Shown here one piece after another: positions 17,508-26,639 of a stretch of 64,000 nucleotides of DNA. Source of the DNA: Bacteroides timonensis (GTDB lineage: Bacteria; Bacteroidota; Bacteroidia; Bacteroidales; Bacteroidaceae); assembly GCF_000513195.1 (NCBI RefSeq), contig NZ_CBVI010000097.1, positions 53,624 to 117,623 of the forward strand. Direction: 5' to 3'. The notes beneath the pieces are model-generated. The model saw only the letters and a list, made by a program, of their open reading frames with translations. It was not told the origin of the DNA and searched no databases. The stretch's first letter is position 1, and the number at the start of each line of letters is the position of its first letter. A program made the translations under genes and the position numbers.

Positions 17508-18160
17508 TTTATTTATCAATACGGTTCGGCTGTACCGCTTATCTGTTATATAAGGTATGGAAACAAAAAGAGAGAATAGGTAAAATCTGTGATCTGCTTT
17601 ATACTCCCCGCAATCGGCCACAAGCAGAAAAAGACAACGGTGAACCGGGAAATGCACAGGATGTGATGGGAGCTACCCGATTTGTCTATCTGGACGAGAA
17701 TGCCGGGAAGACCGTCGCTCCTTACATGAGCCAGCAACTGGAAACCGGAAGTGATTTTATCGGAGCGGATAAGGATATTCCGGAAGATGAAGTGGAATGC
17801 AAACTGCCTTTGGAGGAGATGAGAATGCTGAAAGAAGAACAGGAGGAACTGGACAGCCGCTCTCCCGAAACGGAAGCCATTGCTCCGATGGTTACTCCTG
17901 CTGACCTGCTCAATGTAGGCGACGTGCTGCTTAACCTGAATGGTGCCGGCTCGGACGAGAACAAATCATACAGGGCGGCCATGACACTGCATTCCATCCG
18001 GGAAACGGACATGTTTGAACTGTTCTCCTCCCAGGTGGAGAACAAGAAGCTGATTGAGGAACTGATGGGGAAGTATGTGGATAAGGAGGGGAATGCGTTG
18101 CCTTTGAAAAGAGAGAGGAAAGAAAGCAAACATGTTACTGACTGGAGGAATCTGGTCTGA
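17495..18160 (+). CDS. traD: conjugal transfer protein TraD-like
   Basis: A 221-residue protein with a short N-terminal hydrophobic segment (IVYLSIRFGCTAYLLYKVW) followed by an acidic, helical cytoplasmic part. Position after parA and the DUF3408 gene, and the overall pattern, match the protein annotated TraD in Bacteroides conjugative transposons. It should not be confused with the TraD coupling ATPase of F plasmids: it has no P-loop. Its role in transfer is not known to me. It is the last gene before the inserted defence-like pair. Confidence 0.6.
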   Translation: MEEIVYLSIRFGCTAYLLYKVWKQKERIGKICDLLYTPRNRPQAEKDNGEPGNAQDVMGATRFVYLDENAGKTVAPYMSQQLETGSDFIGADKDIPEDEVECKLPLEEMRMLKEEQEELDSRSPETEAIAPMVTPADLLNVGDVLLNLNGAGSDENKSYRAAMTLHSIRETDMFELFSSQVENKKLIEELMGKYVDKEGNALPLKRERKESKHVTDWRNLV

Positions 18161-18473
18161 AAGTAAATGCTATTATGCTACAAAAATTCCATATGCGTTA
18201 AATATTATATGTAGAATCTTTATTATGTGCCCCGACTTTGTCTTTTTTATAATCCATGAAAAAGGTTGAAGTTTGTCTTTTGGTAAGAGTAATAGGAAGA
18301 AACAAACTTAAAACATAGAAATCACGGGGACAACTCAGAAAATTGGATACTTCCTCACAGTTGCTTACGAATCAAAAGTAAAAGAATAAAATTATCCTAA
18401 TTGGCTAACAGGAAAAACTATAGCTTAATTTATTAAGTAAAATTTCTCTGCAAGCCTATAAATTATAAAAAAT
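18161..18473. other. AT-rich non-coding stretch after traD
   Basis: About 310 bp without a convincing gene or recognised RNA. It is clearly AT-rich and is the left border of the insert that carries the AbiH and SIR2 genes. I see no terminal inverted repeats or transposase. Confidence 0.5.
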
Positions 18474-18501
18474 AAGGAGCTGTTTACCAAGTCAGCTCCT
18501 T
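18474..18501. terminator. bidirectional terminator between traD and abiH-like gene
   Basis: A perfect 9-bp inverted repeat (AAGGAGCTG at 18,474 and complement ending at 18,501) with a T-rich tail on the + strand and an A-rich flank that gives a T-tract on the - strand. It can stop leftward reading from the AbiH-like gene and rightward reading from traD. Confidence 0.65.
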
Positions 18502-18614
18502 ACTTTTTCCAATGGATGAAAATCCGTTTTTCCTACTTCCTTTTATACAATATTTTGTCGCACTTTATGTGCATAACAGATATCATAGAAATCACATTTA
18601 AATTTAGAGCTCTA

Positions 18615-19754
18615 TTACATGATTTTGCATTGTTCCTTGTTCACAACTCTATCTCTAAACAACTTCATATTAGTAAAGTTTCTGGAAATATTTTGAACCA
18701 GTTCCAAATAATTATCGCTGCCATCTTCCCATTTATGATAAAACGGCTTTATAGAAACACAGTTTTCATGTTCAAAGACGGTATTTAGTAATGTTCGGTC
18801 TGAGTTTCCGCAAGAATGCCCCATTATCAAAACTTGAAAAGGTGCAGCTAAAAGAAACTCCAGCAAATCATGGTAATGTCTTGTTTCTAAATATTTAACG
18901 GATTTGACATTTCTAAGTAACTCATTGTCATTCATATCAAGAATAGACTGATAGCTTTTGTCAAGTTCATCCCCATAGCCAAAAATTATATTTTCAGGCT
19001 TTTCTAACTCACCATGAATATAATTGTGGGTAATATTGAAATTATTGTACATCTTAGCTGTTTTTGTATAGTTGAAACTCAACAACATGATACGTTTAGG
19101 GAGAAGTTTTTTGCGTTCTCCATTATTGTATTTAACTTCTGCAAAGCTAGATGTGTCAAATCCAATGTTATCCAAAGCTTTCTTTTTTCCTTCTGTTGAG
19201 AAATCAGCAGGGTCAAAGAAGTCAATTATTGCATTATGAAGGTCATCCCTTACATTGCCTGTTTGTATTGTATGGAGGTATTCAATTAATTTTTCTTGAA
19301 GAAATACTAATTGCTCATTTAACTCACCGATCGTATAATCACAATCCGGGTTATCCATTCCCGCTTTCAACAGTTGATAATAGTCGTTTTCAATATCCAC
19401 CCATCCTTTGACCTCTATTGATTGCAGAATAGTTTTGAAAAATGGGCAACATTCAATAGAGAAAACATCCGGCTGATCCTTGATATACTGAATAACTTCA
19501 CTACCTGAGTATCTTTCTTTACGATAGATGTCTTTAAAAAAACATGAGTGGGTGAAGACAAAAACATTCCAGCAATTAATATTTACATTATCTTTGATAA
19601 CCAAACGACAAAGGCAATCTTCTGATACATTTGTAGTATTACCGGCAAAAGCATATACTCGTTGGTCCCAATACCAGTTGATGAAATCCACATAACTTGT
19701 TTTAAAGCCATGTGCCATGTCAAATCCGTTTCCTATGATAACAAGTCTATTCAT
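18615..19754 (-). CDS. AbiH-family phage abortive-infection protein
   Basis: A 379-residue protein opening with NRLVIIGNGFDMAHGFKTSYVDF, the GNGFDxxHG signature of AbiH-family proteins, and with a second conserved site near residues 315-330 (LIMGHSCGNSDRTLLN). The first motif is a Rossmann-like nucleotide-binding loop. AbiH was first described as a lactococcal phage-exclusion protein; its activity is not well defined. Here it is encoded 32 nt after a SIR2-like gene on the same strand, in AT-rich DNA between traD and traE, so the two probably form one transcript and one system. Confidence 0.85.
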   Translation of the reverse strand: MNRLVIIGNGFDMAHGFKTSYVDFINWYWDQRVYAFAGNTTNVSEDCLCRLVIKDNVNINCWNVFVFTHSCFFKDIYRKERYSGSEVIQYIKDQPDVFSIECCPFFKTILQSIEVKGWVDIENDYYQLLKAGMDNPDCDYTIGELNEQLVFLQEKLIEYLHTIQTGNVRDDLHNAIIDFFDPADFSTEGKKKALDNIGFDTSSFAEVKYNNGERKKLLPKRIMLLSFNYTKTAKMYNNFNITHNYIHGELEKPENIIFGYGDELDKSYQSILDMNDNELLRNVKSVKYLETRHYHDLLEFLLAAPFQVLIMGHSCGNSDRTLLNTVFEHENCVSIKPFYHKWEDGSDNYLELVQNISRNFTNMKLFRDRVVNKEQCKIM

Positions 19755-19786
19755 CCGGTTGTAATGATAATGTTAGTGTTATTGAC

Positions 19787-20797
19787 TTAAATTATAGAAT
19801 AATCTCCTTGTTCTTCATTTACAAGAAGTGGTTTTAAAAGCGTTTCCACCGACTCAAAAGTATTTTGTTTTGAGAAGTGTATCTTTGGTTGTCCCCACCA
19901 TCCTTTAATATATTGCTGGTATTGGTATTGCAAGGTACGGCGAGGTGCCTGCGCCAAACTGCTATTATAAAAGGAATCCACAATATCAGAATGGTAATTG
20001 GTCAATGAAAAGAAATACTGCCAAGTTTCTGATATTTCATTTGCGCTGAATCCGGGACGTTCTATTATCTCCACTGCATCCAATCTGTGAACACCATCAT
20101 GTTTAGAGAACGCAGCTTTAAGTATTTCACTTGCCTCCTTATCAGAAGAAGGTGCGCTATACCCAAAGATTGTTACCTTACCTGCTTTCGATATATAGTA
20201 CTTTGCAACGTTCCATTGGTCACGGATAAAGATGTCGCTGTTGTAATCCTTTTGTTCTACAGGATACAGCAAAGGAACAACGTTATACGGTTTGCCACAC
20301 TTTCTGCAATAGTTTTGTATAAGACCAAAGGTCATGCAATCTTTACACACACCAGCTCCCACATTTCCATGCAAGAACAGAATTTCCGGTCTATTCCGGG
20401 TAATCTTTGCCACTCTGTTATATGCTTGGATAAGAAGACTATCCCAGTTGAAGGATACAATGCAGTCTTTTTCTGTGAGCGAAAGAATTAAAAGGTCGTA
20501 GATGGTTAAGAAGGATGGAAGCTGCACATTTGAAAAATATTCATAAAGTTTTTTTTCCATTGCTATCCGTGCATTTTTACACTCATCACCACGCCTAAAC
20601 AGCTCACTATATATATCTTCAAGATTCCTGCTTTTCGTTTCTAGCATAAATCCTTTAAGGATTCCATCTAACCCGACCTGTTCAATGGCTTCATTCATCG
20701 TTGGGCAAGATTTTCCCATGACCGCTCTTGAAGCACCTGCTCCAACTATTACGACATGAGGGCGTTGGCAATATAAATCTTTAAGGTTTTTCTTCAT
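19787..20797 (-). CDS. SIR2-like domain protein with zinc-ribbon cysteines
   Basis: A 336-residue protein with a SIR2-type NAD-binding loop at residues 15-24 (VVIVGAGASR), a conserved SFNWDS motif (115-120) and FLHG (141-144), whose histidine sits where the catalytic His of SIR2 enzymes is found. Two CxxC pairs (C151/C154 and C164/C167) form a sirtuin-like zinc site. SIR2 domains in bacterial defence commonly degrade NAD+ on infection. It is the first gene of a two-gene leftward unit with the AbiH-like gene. NADase activity is inferred, not shown. Confidence 0.8.
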   Translation of the reverse strand: MKKNLKDLYCQRPHVVIVGAGASRAVMGKSCPTMNEAIEQVGLDGILKGFMLETKSRNLEDIYSELFRRGDECKNARIAMEKKLYEYFSNVQLPSFLTIYDLLILSLTEKDCIVSFNWDSLLIQAYNRVAKITRNRPEILFLHGNVGAGVCKDCMTFGLIQNYCRKCGKPYNVVPLLYPVEQKDYNSDIFIRDQWNVAKYYISKAGKVTIFGYSAPSSDKEASEILKAAFSKHDGVHRLDAVEIIERPGFSANEISETWQYFFSLTNYHSDIVDSFYNSSLAQAPRRTLQYQYQQYIKGWWGQPKIHFSKQNTFESVETLLKPLLVNEEQGDYSII

Positions 20798-21245
20798 ACA
20801 CTAACTGATTAAATATTTTGCCTGTAAGCACTTGTTACATTATGCTTTATTTTACGACCTTATATTTTGTTCGCTTTGTTTAAGCACCATAATTTCATTG
20901 TTCATACTTACTAAGTATGAAGGTGATTGTTCTCTGTCTGATTGTTCTTGAATATAAACAGATATATTACTTAAAAATACTTTATTCAAGGCGTGCTCTT
21001 TACATTACATGATGCACTGTTTTAACCTGTTTGCATTGGCCATAAAACTGCGTTTGATATGCAAATATAATGATTTTAATTCAATATCAATAATAGTCGT
21101 ATTTGACAAGAAATCAACTTTATGGAATTTGCCGGCTTTTGTAATGGTAATTATATAATGGTACAGAAGTACAGAAAACTATGTAATAGTTTAAACAATC
21201 CATATTTGTACCAAAATTATCGTTTAAATATTATGCTTAAAGAGG
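20798..21245. other. AT-rich intergenic region upstream of the SIR2-like gene
   Basis: About 450 bp with no supported gene. It contains a palindrome, TCATACTTA-C-TAAGTATGA (20,902-20,920), with perfect 9-bp arms about 105 bp upstream of the SIR2-like start, a plausible operator. The rest shows no RNA gene or repeat that I can identify, and the AT-rich composition ends at the traE promoter region. Confidence 0.5.
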
Positions 21246-21280
21246 ACATCTGATGACATTTGATGACATCTGATGACACC
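21244..21280. repeat. decameric direct repeats upstream of traE promoter
   Basis: Three and a half tandem copies of the same 10-mer seen upstream of parA. The block 21,253-21,278 is identical over 26 bp to 15,818-15,843. It ends 28 bp before the traE -7 box. The frame extension of traE into this repeat (start 21,273) is therefore unlikely to be translated. Confidence 0.7.
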
Positions 21281-21307
21281 TCTGAATCATAGCGCATTAT
21301 CCTCATT

Positions 21308-21315
21308 TATCTTTG
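21308..21315 (+). promoter_or_regulatory. promoter -7 box of the traE-traQ operon
   Basis: TATCTTTG matches TAnnTTTG exactly, 42 bp before the traE start at 21,357 and just downstream of the decameric repeats. No exact TTTG -33 box is seen; a TCTG lies about 23 nt upstream, consistent with dependence on an activator bound at the repeats. Confidence 0.65.
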
Positions 21316-21356
21316 TTGTCGAATTCAAATTTATGTCTTACCCAAACGATTCGACA

Positions 21357-21653
21357 ATGAAAAGAAGAATCCTTTTTTCTGTGATGTGTGCGGTCATCGC
21401 CGCAAACACCTTTGCGCAGGGCCAGGGCCTTGCGGGTATCAACGAGGCAACCAGCCTCATGACCTCGTATTTCGATCCCGCCACCAAACTATGCTATGCC
21501 ATCGGTGCGGTGCTTGGTCTGGTAGGCGGTATCAAGACCTATGGCAAATTTTCCAGCGGAGATCCCGACACTTCGAAAACCGCCGCCAGCTGGTTCTTTG
21601 CCTGTATCTTTCTGATCGTAGCCGCCACCATCTTACGTTCCTTCTTCCTCTAA
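21357..21653 (+). CDS. traE: conjugation channel protein TraE (DUF4134)
   Basis: A 98-residue inner-membrane protein: signal-like N-terminus (MKRRILFSVMCAVIAANTFAQ), then GINEATSLMTSYFDPATKL and two hydrophobic helices (YAIGAVLGLVGGI and SWFFACIFLIVAATIL). This is the DUF4134/TraE pattern, the VirB2/pilin-like small protein of Bacteroides conjugation systems. The start at 21,357 is chosen over in-frame upstream starts at 21,273 and 21,333 because it begins the signal peptide and lies after the promoter. First gene of the long tra operon. Confidence 0.9.
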   Translation: MKRRILFSVMCAVIAANTFAQGQGLAGINEATSLMTSYFDPATKLCYAIGAVLGLVGGIKTYGKFSSGDPDTSKTAASWFFACIFLIVAATILRSFFL

Positions 21654-21658
21654 AGCCT

Positions 21659-21988
21659 ATGGAATATCCGGTAAACAAAGGTGCCGGCAACCCCGTCGAG
21701 TTCAAAGGACTCAAGTCGCAATACCTGTTCGTCTTTGCCGGAGGGCTTGCGATGGTGCTCCTTATGGTAGTCTTTCTTTACCTGACGGGGGTGGACCAAT
21801 GGATATGCTTATCCTTCGGAATCCTGTCCGGCAGCCTGTTGGTGTGGGTGATATTCCGTTTGAATGCCCGTTACGGTGAACACGGGCTGATGAAGCTGCT
21901 GGCTGAAAAACGGCATCCACGCTATCTGATTCACCGCAAGAGAGTTTTCAGATTATTCACAAGAAGAAGAAAAAAACAACAATCATGA
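21659..21988 (+). CDS. traF: conjugation protein TraF (DUF4133)
   Basis: A 109-residue protein (MEYPVNKGAGNPVEFKGLKS) with two membrane helices (YLFVFAGGLAMVLLMVVFLYL and WICLSFGILSGSLLVWVIF) and a basic tail. It matches DUF4133/TraF, the VirB3-like partner encoded between TraE and the VirB4 ATPase. The stop overlaps the traG start by 4 nt. Confidence 0.9.
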   Translation: MEYPVNKGAGNPVEFKGLKSQYLFVFAGGLAMVLLMVVFLYLTGVDQWICLSFGILSGSLLVWVIFRLNARYGEHGLMKLLAEKRHPRYLIHRKRVFRLFTRRRKKQQS

Positions 21989-24510
21989 GAAATGTATTAA
22001 AGGCGGAAACGCTGGAACGCAGATTCCCCCTGTTGTCGGTAGAAAACGGCTGTATCGTGAGCAAGGATGCCGACCTGACCGTGGCTTTCGAAGTGGAACT
22101 GCCCGAACTGTACACGGTAACGGCGGACGAGTATGAGGCAATGCACTCCTCCTGGATCAAAGCCGTGAAGGTATTGCCGGAACATAGTGTCGTCTGCAAA
22201 CAGGACTGGTTTGTCAAGGAAACCTACCGTCCGAAGACCGATGACGGAGAACAGAGCTTCCTGACACGCAGCTATGAGCTGCATTTCAATGAAAGACCTT
22301 ACCTGAATCACAAATGCTACCTGTTCCTGACGAAGACAACCCGCGAACGCAGCCGCCGGAAGAGTGACTTCAATACCCTTTGCCGGGGATTCCTGTTGCC
22401 CAAAGAGATAACCGACAAGGATGCTGCCGCCCGCTTTCTTGAGGCGGTGGAACAGTTCGAGCGTATTATGAATGATTCCGGACATATAAGGCTTCGCCGT
22501 CTGGAAACAGACGAAATCACTGGTACGAAGGAACGTCCCGGACTGGTGGAAAAATACTTTTCCCTCTCGCTGGAGGATGAGACCGCCGTATTGCAGGACA
22601 TCTGCCTCAAGCCCGGCAGGATGCGCATCGGTGACAAACGCCTCTGCCTGCATACCCTTTCCGATACGGAAGACCTGCCCGGCAGACTTTCCACGGACAT
22701 GCGCTACGAGAGGATGTCCACGGACCGCAGCGACTGCCGCCTCTCCTTTGCCGCACCCGTAGGACTGCTGCTGTCATGCAACCACATCTATTCGCAATAC
22801 GTGTTCATCGACGACGCACAGGAAATCCTGCAGATGATGGAGAAAAACTCGCGCAATATGCTCTCGTTGTCAAAATACAGCCGGAGCAATGCCGTTAACC
22901 AGGAGTGGACGGAGATGTATCTTGATGAGGCACATACCAAAGGAGTGCTTCCCGTCAGATGCCACTGCAACGTCATCGCCTGGGCGGAGGATGCGGAAGA
23001 GTTCCGCCGCATCAGGAACGACACGGGCAGCCAGCTGGCCATGATGGAATGCACGCCAAGGTATAACACCATTGACACACCGGTCATCTATTGGGCGGGA
23101 ATCCCCGGAAATGCAGGCGACTTTCCATCCGAAGAATCCTTTTATACCTTTCTGGAACAGGCCGTATGCCTCTTTGCCGGAGAGACCAATTACAGGAGCT
23201 CGCCCAGTCCGTTCGGCATCCGGCTGGCAGACCGCCAGAACGGGATACCGGTGCATGTGGATATTTCCGACCTGCCCATGAAAAAAGGCATCATTACCAA
23301 CAGAAATAAGTTCATCCTCGGGCCTTCGGGCAGCGGAAAATCCTTTTTCACCAACCACCTTGTCCGCCAATACTACGAACAGGGAGCGCATATCCTGCTG
23401 GTGGACACTGGAAACAGTTACCAGGGGTTGTGCAGGATGATCCATGACCGTACCAACGGGAAGGACGGGATTTACATCACGTATGAAGAGGACAATCCGA
23501 TATCCTTCAACCCGTTCTACACCGAATCCGGAAAATTCGATGTGGAGAAGCGTGACAGTATCAATACACTGATACTGACCTTGTGGAAACGGGAGGACGA
23601 GTCGCCGAAACGTTCGGAGGAGGTCGCTCTTTCCGGAGCAGTGAACGCCTATATCCGAAAGATTTCGGAGAACCGGAACATCAGACCGGACTTCAACGGT
23701 TTCTATGAGTTTGTCGCCGATGACTACAGAAGAATGATTGAAGAGAAAAAGGTGCGTGAGAAGGATTTTGACATTGACGGTTTTTTGAACGTTCTGGAAC
23801 CGTTCTACCGGGGCGGAGACTATGACTTCCTGCTGAACTCCGACAAGGAACTGGACCTGACAGGCAAACGGTTCATCGTATTCGAACTGGACAATATCAG
23901 CAGCAACAAAGTGCTTCTTCCGGTGGTGACACTGATCATTATGGAAACTTTCATCGCCAAGATGCGCAGGCTCAAAGGTATCCGTAAGATGATATTGATA
24001 GAGGAATGCTGGAAAGCCCTGATGTCCGCCAATATGAGTGAATACATCAAGTACCTTTTTAAGACCGTCAGAAAATATTTCGGCGAGGCTGTGGTGGTGA
24101 CACAGGAGGTGGACGACATCATCAGCTCCCCGATTGTGAAAGAGGCCATCATCAACAACTCTGACTGCAAGATACTGCTTGACCAGCGGAAATACATAAA
24201 CAAGTTCGAGCACATCCAGCGGCTGCTCGGTCTGACCGAGAAAGAGAAAGGGCAGATTCTTTCCATCAACCAGGCGAACCATCCCGGGCGCTTCTACCGG
24301 GAAGTATGGATAGGGCTTGGAGGAACCTGCTCGGCAGTATATGCCACGGAAGTGAGCGAGGAAGAATACTTCACGTTCACGACCGAGGAGTCGGAGAAAC
24401 TGGAAGTACAACGGATTGCCGGAGGGCCGGAGGGCAGTCTGGAAGGAGCCATCCGCCGTCTGGCGGAGAAAAAGCGAGAGGAACAGAAACAGGTATCAAA
24501 CCCGAAATGA
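21985..24510 (+). CDS. traG: VirB4-like conjugation ATPase TraG
   Basis: An 841-residue ATPase that powers the mating channel. The N-terminal half is the CagE/TrbE/VirB4 domain. The P-loop is ILGPSGSGKSFFTNHLV (about residues 447-463), Walker B is KMILIEECWKAL (about residue 672), and VVVTQEVDDI is the conserved sensor stretch after it. Size and position between traF and traI match Bacteroides TraG, which is a VirB4 homologue, not a coupling protein. Long antisense frames across this gene are shadows. Confidence 0.93.
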   Translation: MRNVLKAETLERRFPLLSVENGCIVSKDADLTVAFEVELPELYTVTADEYEAMHSSWIKAVKVLPEHSVVCKQDWFVKETYRPKTDDGEQSFLTRSYELHFNERPYLNHKCYLFLTKTTRERSRRKSDFNTLCRGFLLPKEITDKDAAARFLEAVEQFERIMNDSGHIRLRRLETDEITGTKERPGLVEKYFSLSLEDETAVLQDICLKPGRMRIGDKRLCLHTLSDTEDLPGRLSTDMRYERMSTDRSDCRLSFAAPVGLLLSCNHIYSQYVFIDDAQEILQMMEKNSRNMLSLSKYSRSNAVNQEWTEMYLDEAHTKGVLPVRCHCNVIAWAEDAEEFRRIRNDTGSQLAMMECTPRYNTIDTPVIYWAGIPGNAGDFPSEESFYTFLEQAVCLFAGETNYRSSPSPFGIRLADRQNGIPVHVDISDLPMKKGIITNRNKFILGPSGSGKSFFTNHLVRQYYEQGAHILLVDTGNSYQGLCRMIHDRTNGKDGIYITYEEDNPISFNPFYTESGKFDVEKRDSINTLILTLWKREDESPKRSEEVALSGAVNAYIRKISENRNIRPDFNGFYEFVADDYRRMIEEKKVREKDFDIDGFLNVLEPFYRGGDYDFLLNSDKELDLTGKRFIVFELDNISSNKVLLPVVTLIIMETFIAKMRRLKGIRKMILIEECWKALMSANMSEYIKYLFKTVRKYFGEAVVVTQEVDDIISSPIVKEAIINNSDCKILLDQRKYINKFEHIQRLLGLTEKEKGQILSINQANHPGRFYREVWIGLGGTCSAVYATEVSEEEYFTFTTEESEKLEVQRIAGGPEGSLEGAIRRLAEKKREEQKQVSNPK

Positions 24511-24875
24511 AAACGATTATGAGAAACAGACCCCTTATGAGGCTGGCGGTATGTCTGATAAGCATGGCCGCCATGATATTGCAGAGCTGTTCGGAAAGCG
24601 GTATCGACCGCGACAAGATCTGCGGAACGTGGACCAGCGTGGAAGGCAGACCTGACGTGCTGGTATACAAGGAAGGAGAATGCTATAAGGTGACGGTGTT
24701 TTCCCGTAGCGGGAGAACCCGAAGGCTGAAGCCGCAGACTTACCTGCTGGTGGAAGAAAACGGAAACCTGTTTGTCAATACGGGCTACCGTGTCGATGTG
24801 TCCTACAATGAGGCAGCCGACGTGCTGACATTCTCACCGGGCGGAGACTATGTAAGGAAGGAGGAACGGGCATGA
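24507..24875 (+). CDS. DUF3876-type lipoprotein of the tra operon
   Basis: A 122-residue protein starting at an ATGA overlap with traG. It has a lipoprotein signal (hydrophobic segment, then ILQSCSES, lipidation at the Cys) and a small beta-rich domain (ICGTWTSVEGRPDVLVYKEG). It matches the DUF3876 proteins that sit between traG and traI in Bacteroides ICEs. Role unknown. The start is fixed by the overlap; a longer frame overlapping traG is spurious. Confidence 0.8.
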   Translation: MKTIMRNRPLMRLAVCLISMAAMILQSCSESGIDRDKICGTWTSVEGRPDVLVYKEGECYKVTVFSRSGRTRRLKPQTYLLVEENGNLFVNTGYRVDVSYNEAADVLTFSPGGDYVRKEERA

Positions 24876-25501
24876 AGGCAAGAACGCTTCTGATCGGAAC
24901 GGCATTTGTACTGGGCGTTACCGGAGCACGCGCCCAATGGGTGGTGACAGATCCCGGCAATCTGGCCCAAAGCATCATAAACATGTCGGACAATATCGCC
25001 CATACCTCAAAGACGGCAGTCAATACGGCAGAAAGCTTTGCCGAGACAGTAAAGATCTATGAGCAGGCCAAGAAATATTACGACCAGCTGAAATCGGTCA
25101 ACAACCTGATACAGGATGCCCGCAAGGTGCGTGACATCATCCTGATGGTGGGCGACGTGTCCGACATCTATGTAACCAACTTCGGCAAGATGATGAACGA
25201 TGAAAACTTCTCACCGCGCGAACTGGACGCCATCGCCTTCGGTTACACCCGCCTGCTGGAAGAGAGCAACGGCGTGTTGCAGGACCTGAAACAGGTTATC
25301 AATGTCAGTACCCTGTCCATGACCGACAAGGACCGTATGGACGTGGTGGACAACTGCTATTACGAGATGCGCCGTTACCGCAACCTTGTGAGCTATTATA
25401 CGAACAAGAACATAGCCGTAAGCTACCTCAGGGCCAGAAAGAAGAACGACCTGGAACGTGTGATGCGGCTCTACGGGAATGAAACCTCCAAATACTGGTA
25501 G
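24872..25501 (+). CDS. traI: conjugation protein TraI (DUF4141)
   Basis: A 209-residue exported protein: signal peptide with cleavage after ARA (about residue 21), then AQWVVTDPGNLAQSIINM, the DUF4141/TraI signature, followed by coiled-coil helices (KIYEQAKKYYDQLKSVNNLI). It resembles VirB5/TrbJ-type periplasmic components. It overlaps the preceding gene by ATGA and lies 2 nt before traJ. Confidence 0.9.
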   Translation: MKARTLLIGTAFVLGVTGARAQWVVTDPGNLAQSIINMSDNIAHTSKTAVNTAESFAETVKIYEQAKKYYDQLKSVNNLIQDARKVRDIILMVGDVSDIYVTNFGKMMNDENFSPRELDAIAFGYTRLLEESNGVLQDLKQVINVSTLSMTDKDRMDVVDNCYYEMRRYRNLVSYYTNKNIAVSYLRARKKNDLERVMRLYGNETSKYW

Positions 25502-25503
25502 CC

Positions 25504-26517
25504 ATGATGCCGTTGTCGATAGATTTTGCCAACCTGCACACCATACTGGCAACCCTGTATGACGAGATGCTTCCCCTTTGCGAGGACATGATGGACGTGG
25601 GCAAGGGACTTGCCGGACTGGGTGCGTTGTTCTACGTTGCCGTCCGTGTATGGCAGTCGATGGCACGTGCCGAACCGATAGATGTCTATCCCCTGCTGCG
25701 TCCCTTTGCCATAGGCATCTGCATCCTGCTCTTTCCCACGCTGGTGCTCGGCACGCTGAACAATATTCTCAGTCCCATCGTGCAGGGCACACACAAGATG
25801 CTCGAAGGACAGACGATGGATATGGAACAGTACCGGATCCAAAAGGAGGAACTGGAAAAGGAGGCCATGCTCCGCAATCCCGAAACAGCATATCTGGTAA
25901 GTGACGAGGAGTTTGACCGTCAGCTGGATGAACTGGGCTGGTCAACCATAGATACCGCCTCCCGGCTGGGCATGTATGTGGAAGTCGGGATGTATAATCT
26001 GGAAAAGAAAATCCGGGACGCATTCCGCAGCCTGCTGGAGCTGATATTCGCAGCGGCATCGCTGCTGATAGACACCGTGAGGACTTTTTTCCTGGTCGTA
26101 CTCTCGATACTGGGACCGGTAGCGTTCGCCTTCAGTGTATGGGACGGATTCCAGTCCACGCTCGGACAGTGGTTCACGAGATATATTTCCGTTTACCTGT
26201 GGCTTCCGGTCAGCGACCTGTTCAGCACCCTGCTTGCCAAGCTTCAGGTACTGATGCTTCAGAATGACATTCAGGAACTGCAGAACAATCCGGACTACTC
26301 GATAGACAACTCGAACAGTGTCTACATCATCTTTATGCTGATCGGGATTATCGGATACTTCACCGTGCCTACGGTAGCAGGCTGGATAGTGCAGGCAGGC
26401 GGTGCCGGAAACTTCAGCCGTAACCTGAACCGTACGGCCACCAAGACAGGCGGTCTTGCAGCCGGAGCAGGCGGTGCCGTATTGGGGAATATCGGAGGCA
26501 GGCTGAGGGGCAAATAA
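25504..26517 (+). CDS. traJ: conjugation membrane protein TraJ
   Basis: A 337-residue polytopic inner-membrane protein, the TrbL/VirB6-like channel component. Hydrophobic segments lie near residues 38-52, 65-85, 180-215 and 275-300, and the C-terminus is glycine/alanine-rich (AAGAGGAVLGNIGGRL), typical of TraJ. It begins with MMPLSIDFANLHTILATLYD. The 122-bp gap to traK contains a short CGGAAC/GTTCCG hairpin but no gene. Confidence 0.9.
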   Translation: MMPLSIDFANLHTILATLYDEMLPLCEDMMDVGKGLAGLGALFYVAVRVWQSMARAEPIDVYPLLRPFAIGICILLFPTLVLGTLNNILSPIVQGTHKMLEGQTMDMEQYRIQKEELEKEAMLRNPETAYLVSDEEFDRQLDELGWSTIDTASRLGMYVEVGMYNLEKKIRDAFRSLLELIFAAASLLIDTVRTFFLVVLSILGPVAFAFSVWDGFQSTLGQWFTRYISVYLWLPVSDLFSTLLAKLQVLMLQNDIQELQNNPDYSIDNSNSVYIIFMLIGIIGYFTVPTVAGWIVQAGGAGNFSRNLNRTATKTGGLAAGAGGAVLGNIGGRLRGK

Positions 26518-26639
26518 ACCCTGCGGAGCCTCCTTCCCATGAGTCGGGCAACCCAAGATGACGGGTCCGGTGACTTGTCGGAACGGGATGTTCCGTCATA
26601 CCGGAAATATTTATTCATTCAAACCAGACATCAAAAAAA

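Noticed and set aside
18161..21245. Insertion sequence carrying the SIR2/AbiH pair
   Set aside because: No transposase and no terminal inverted repeats were seen. The identical decamer blocks that bracket the region also bracket parA to traD, so they are better read as operators.
22870..24411. 513-codon open frame on the - strand
   Set aside because: Antisense shadow of the VirB4-like traG; no domain is visible and the sense gene is certain.
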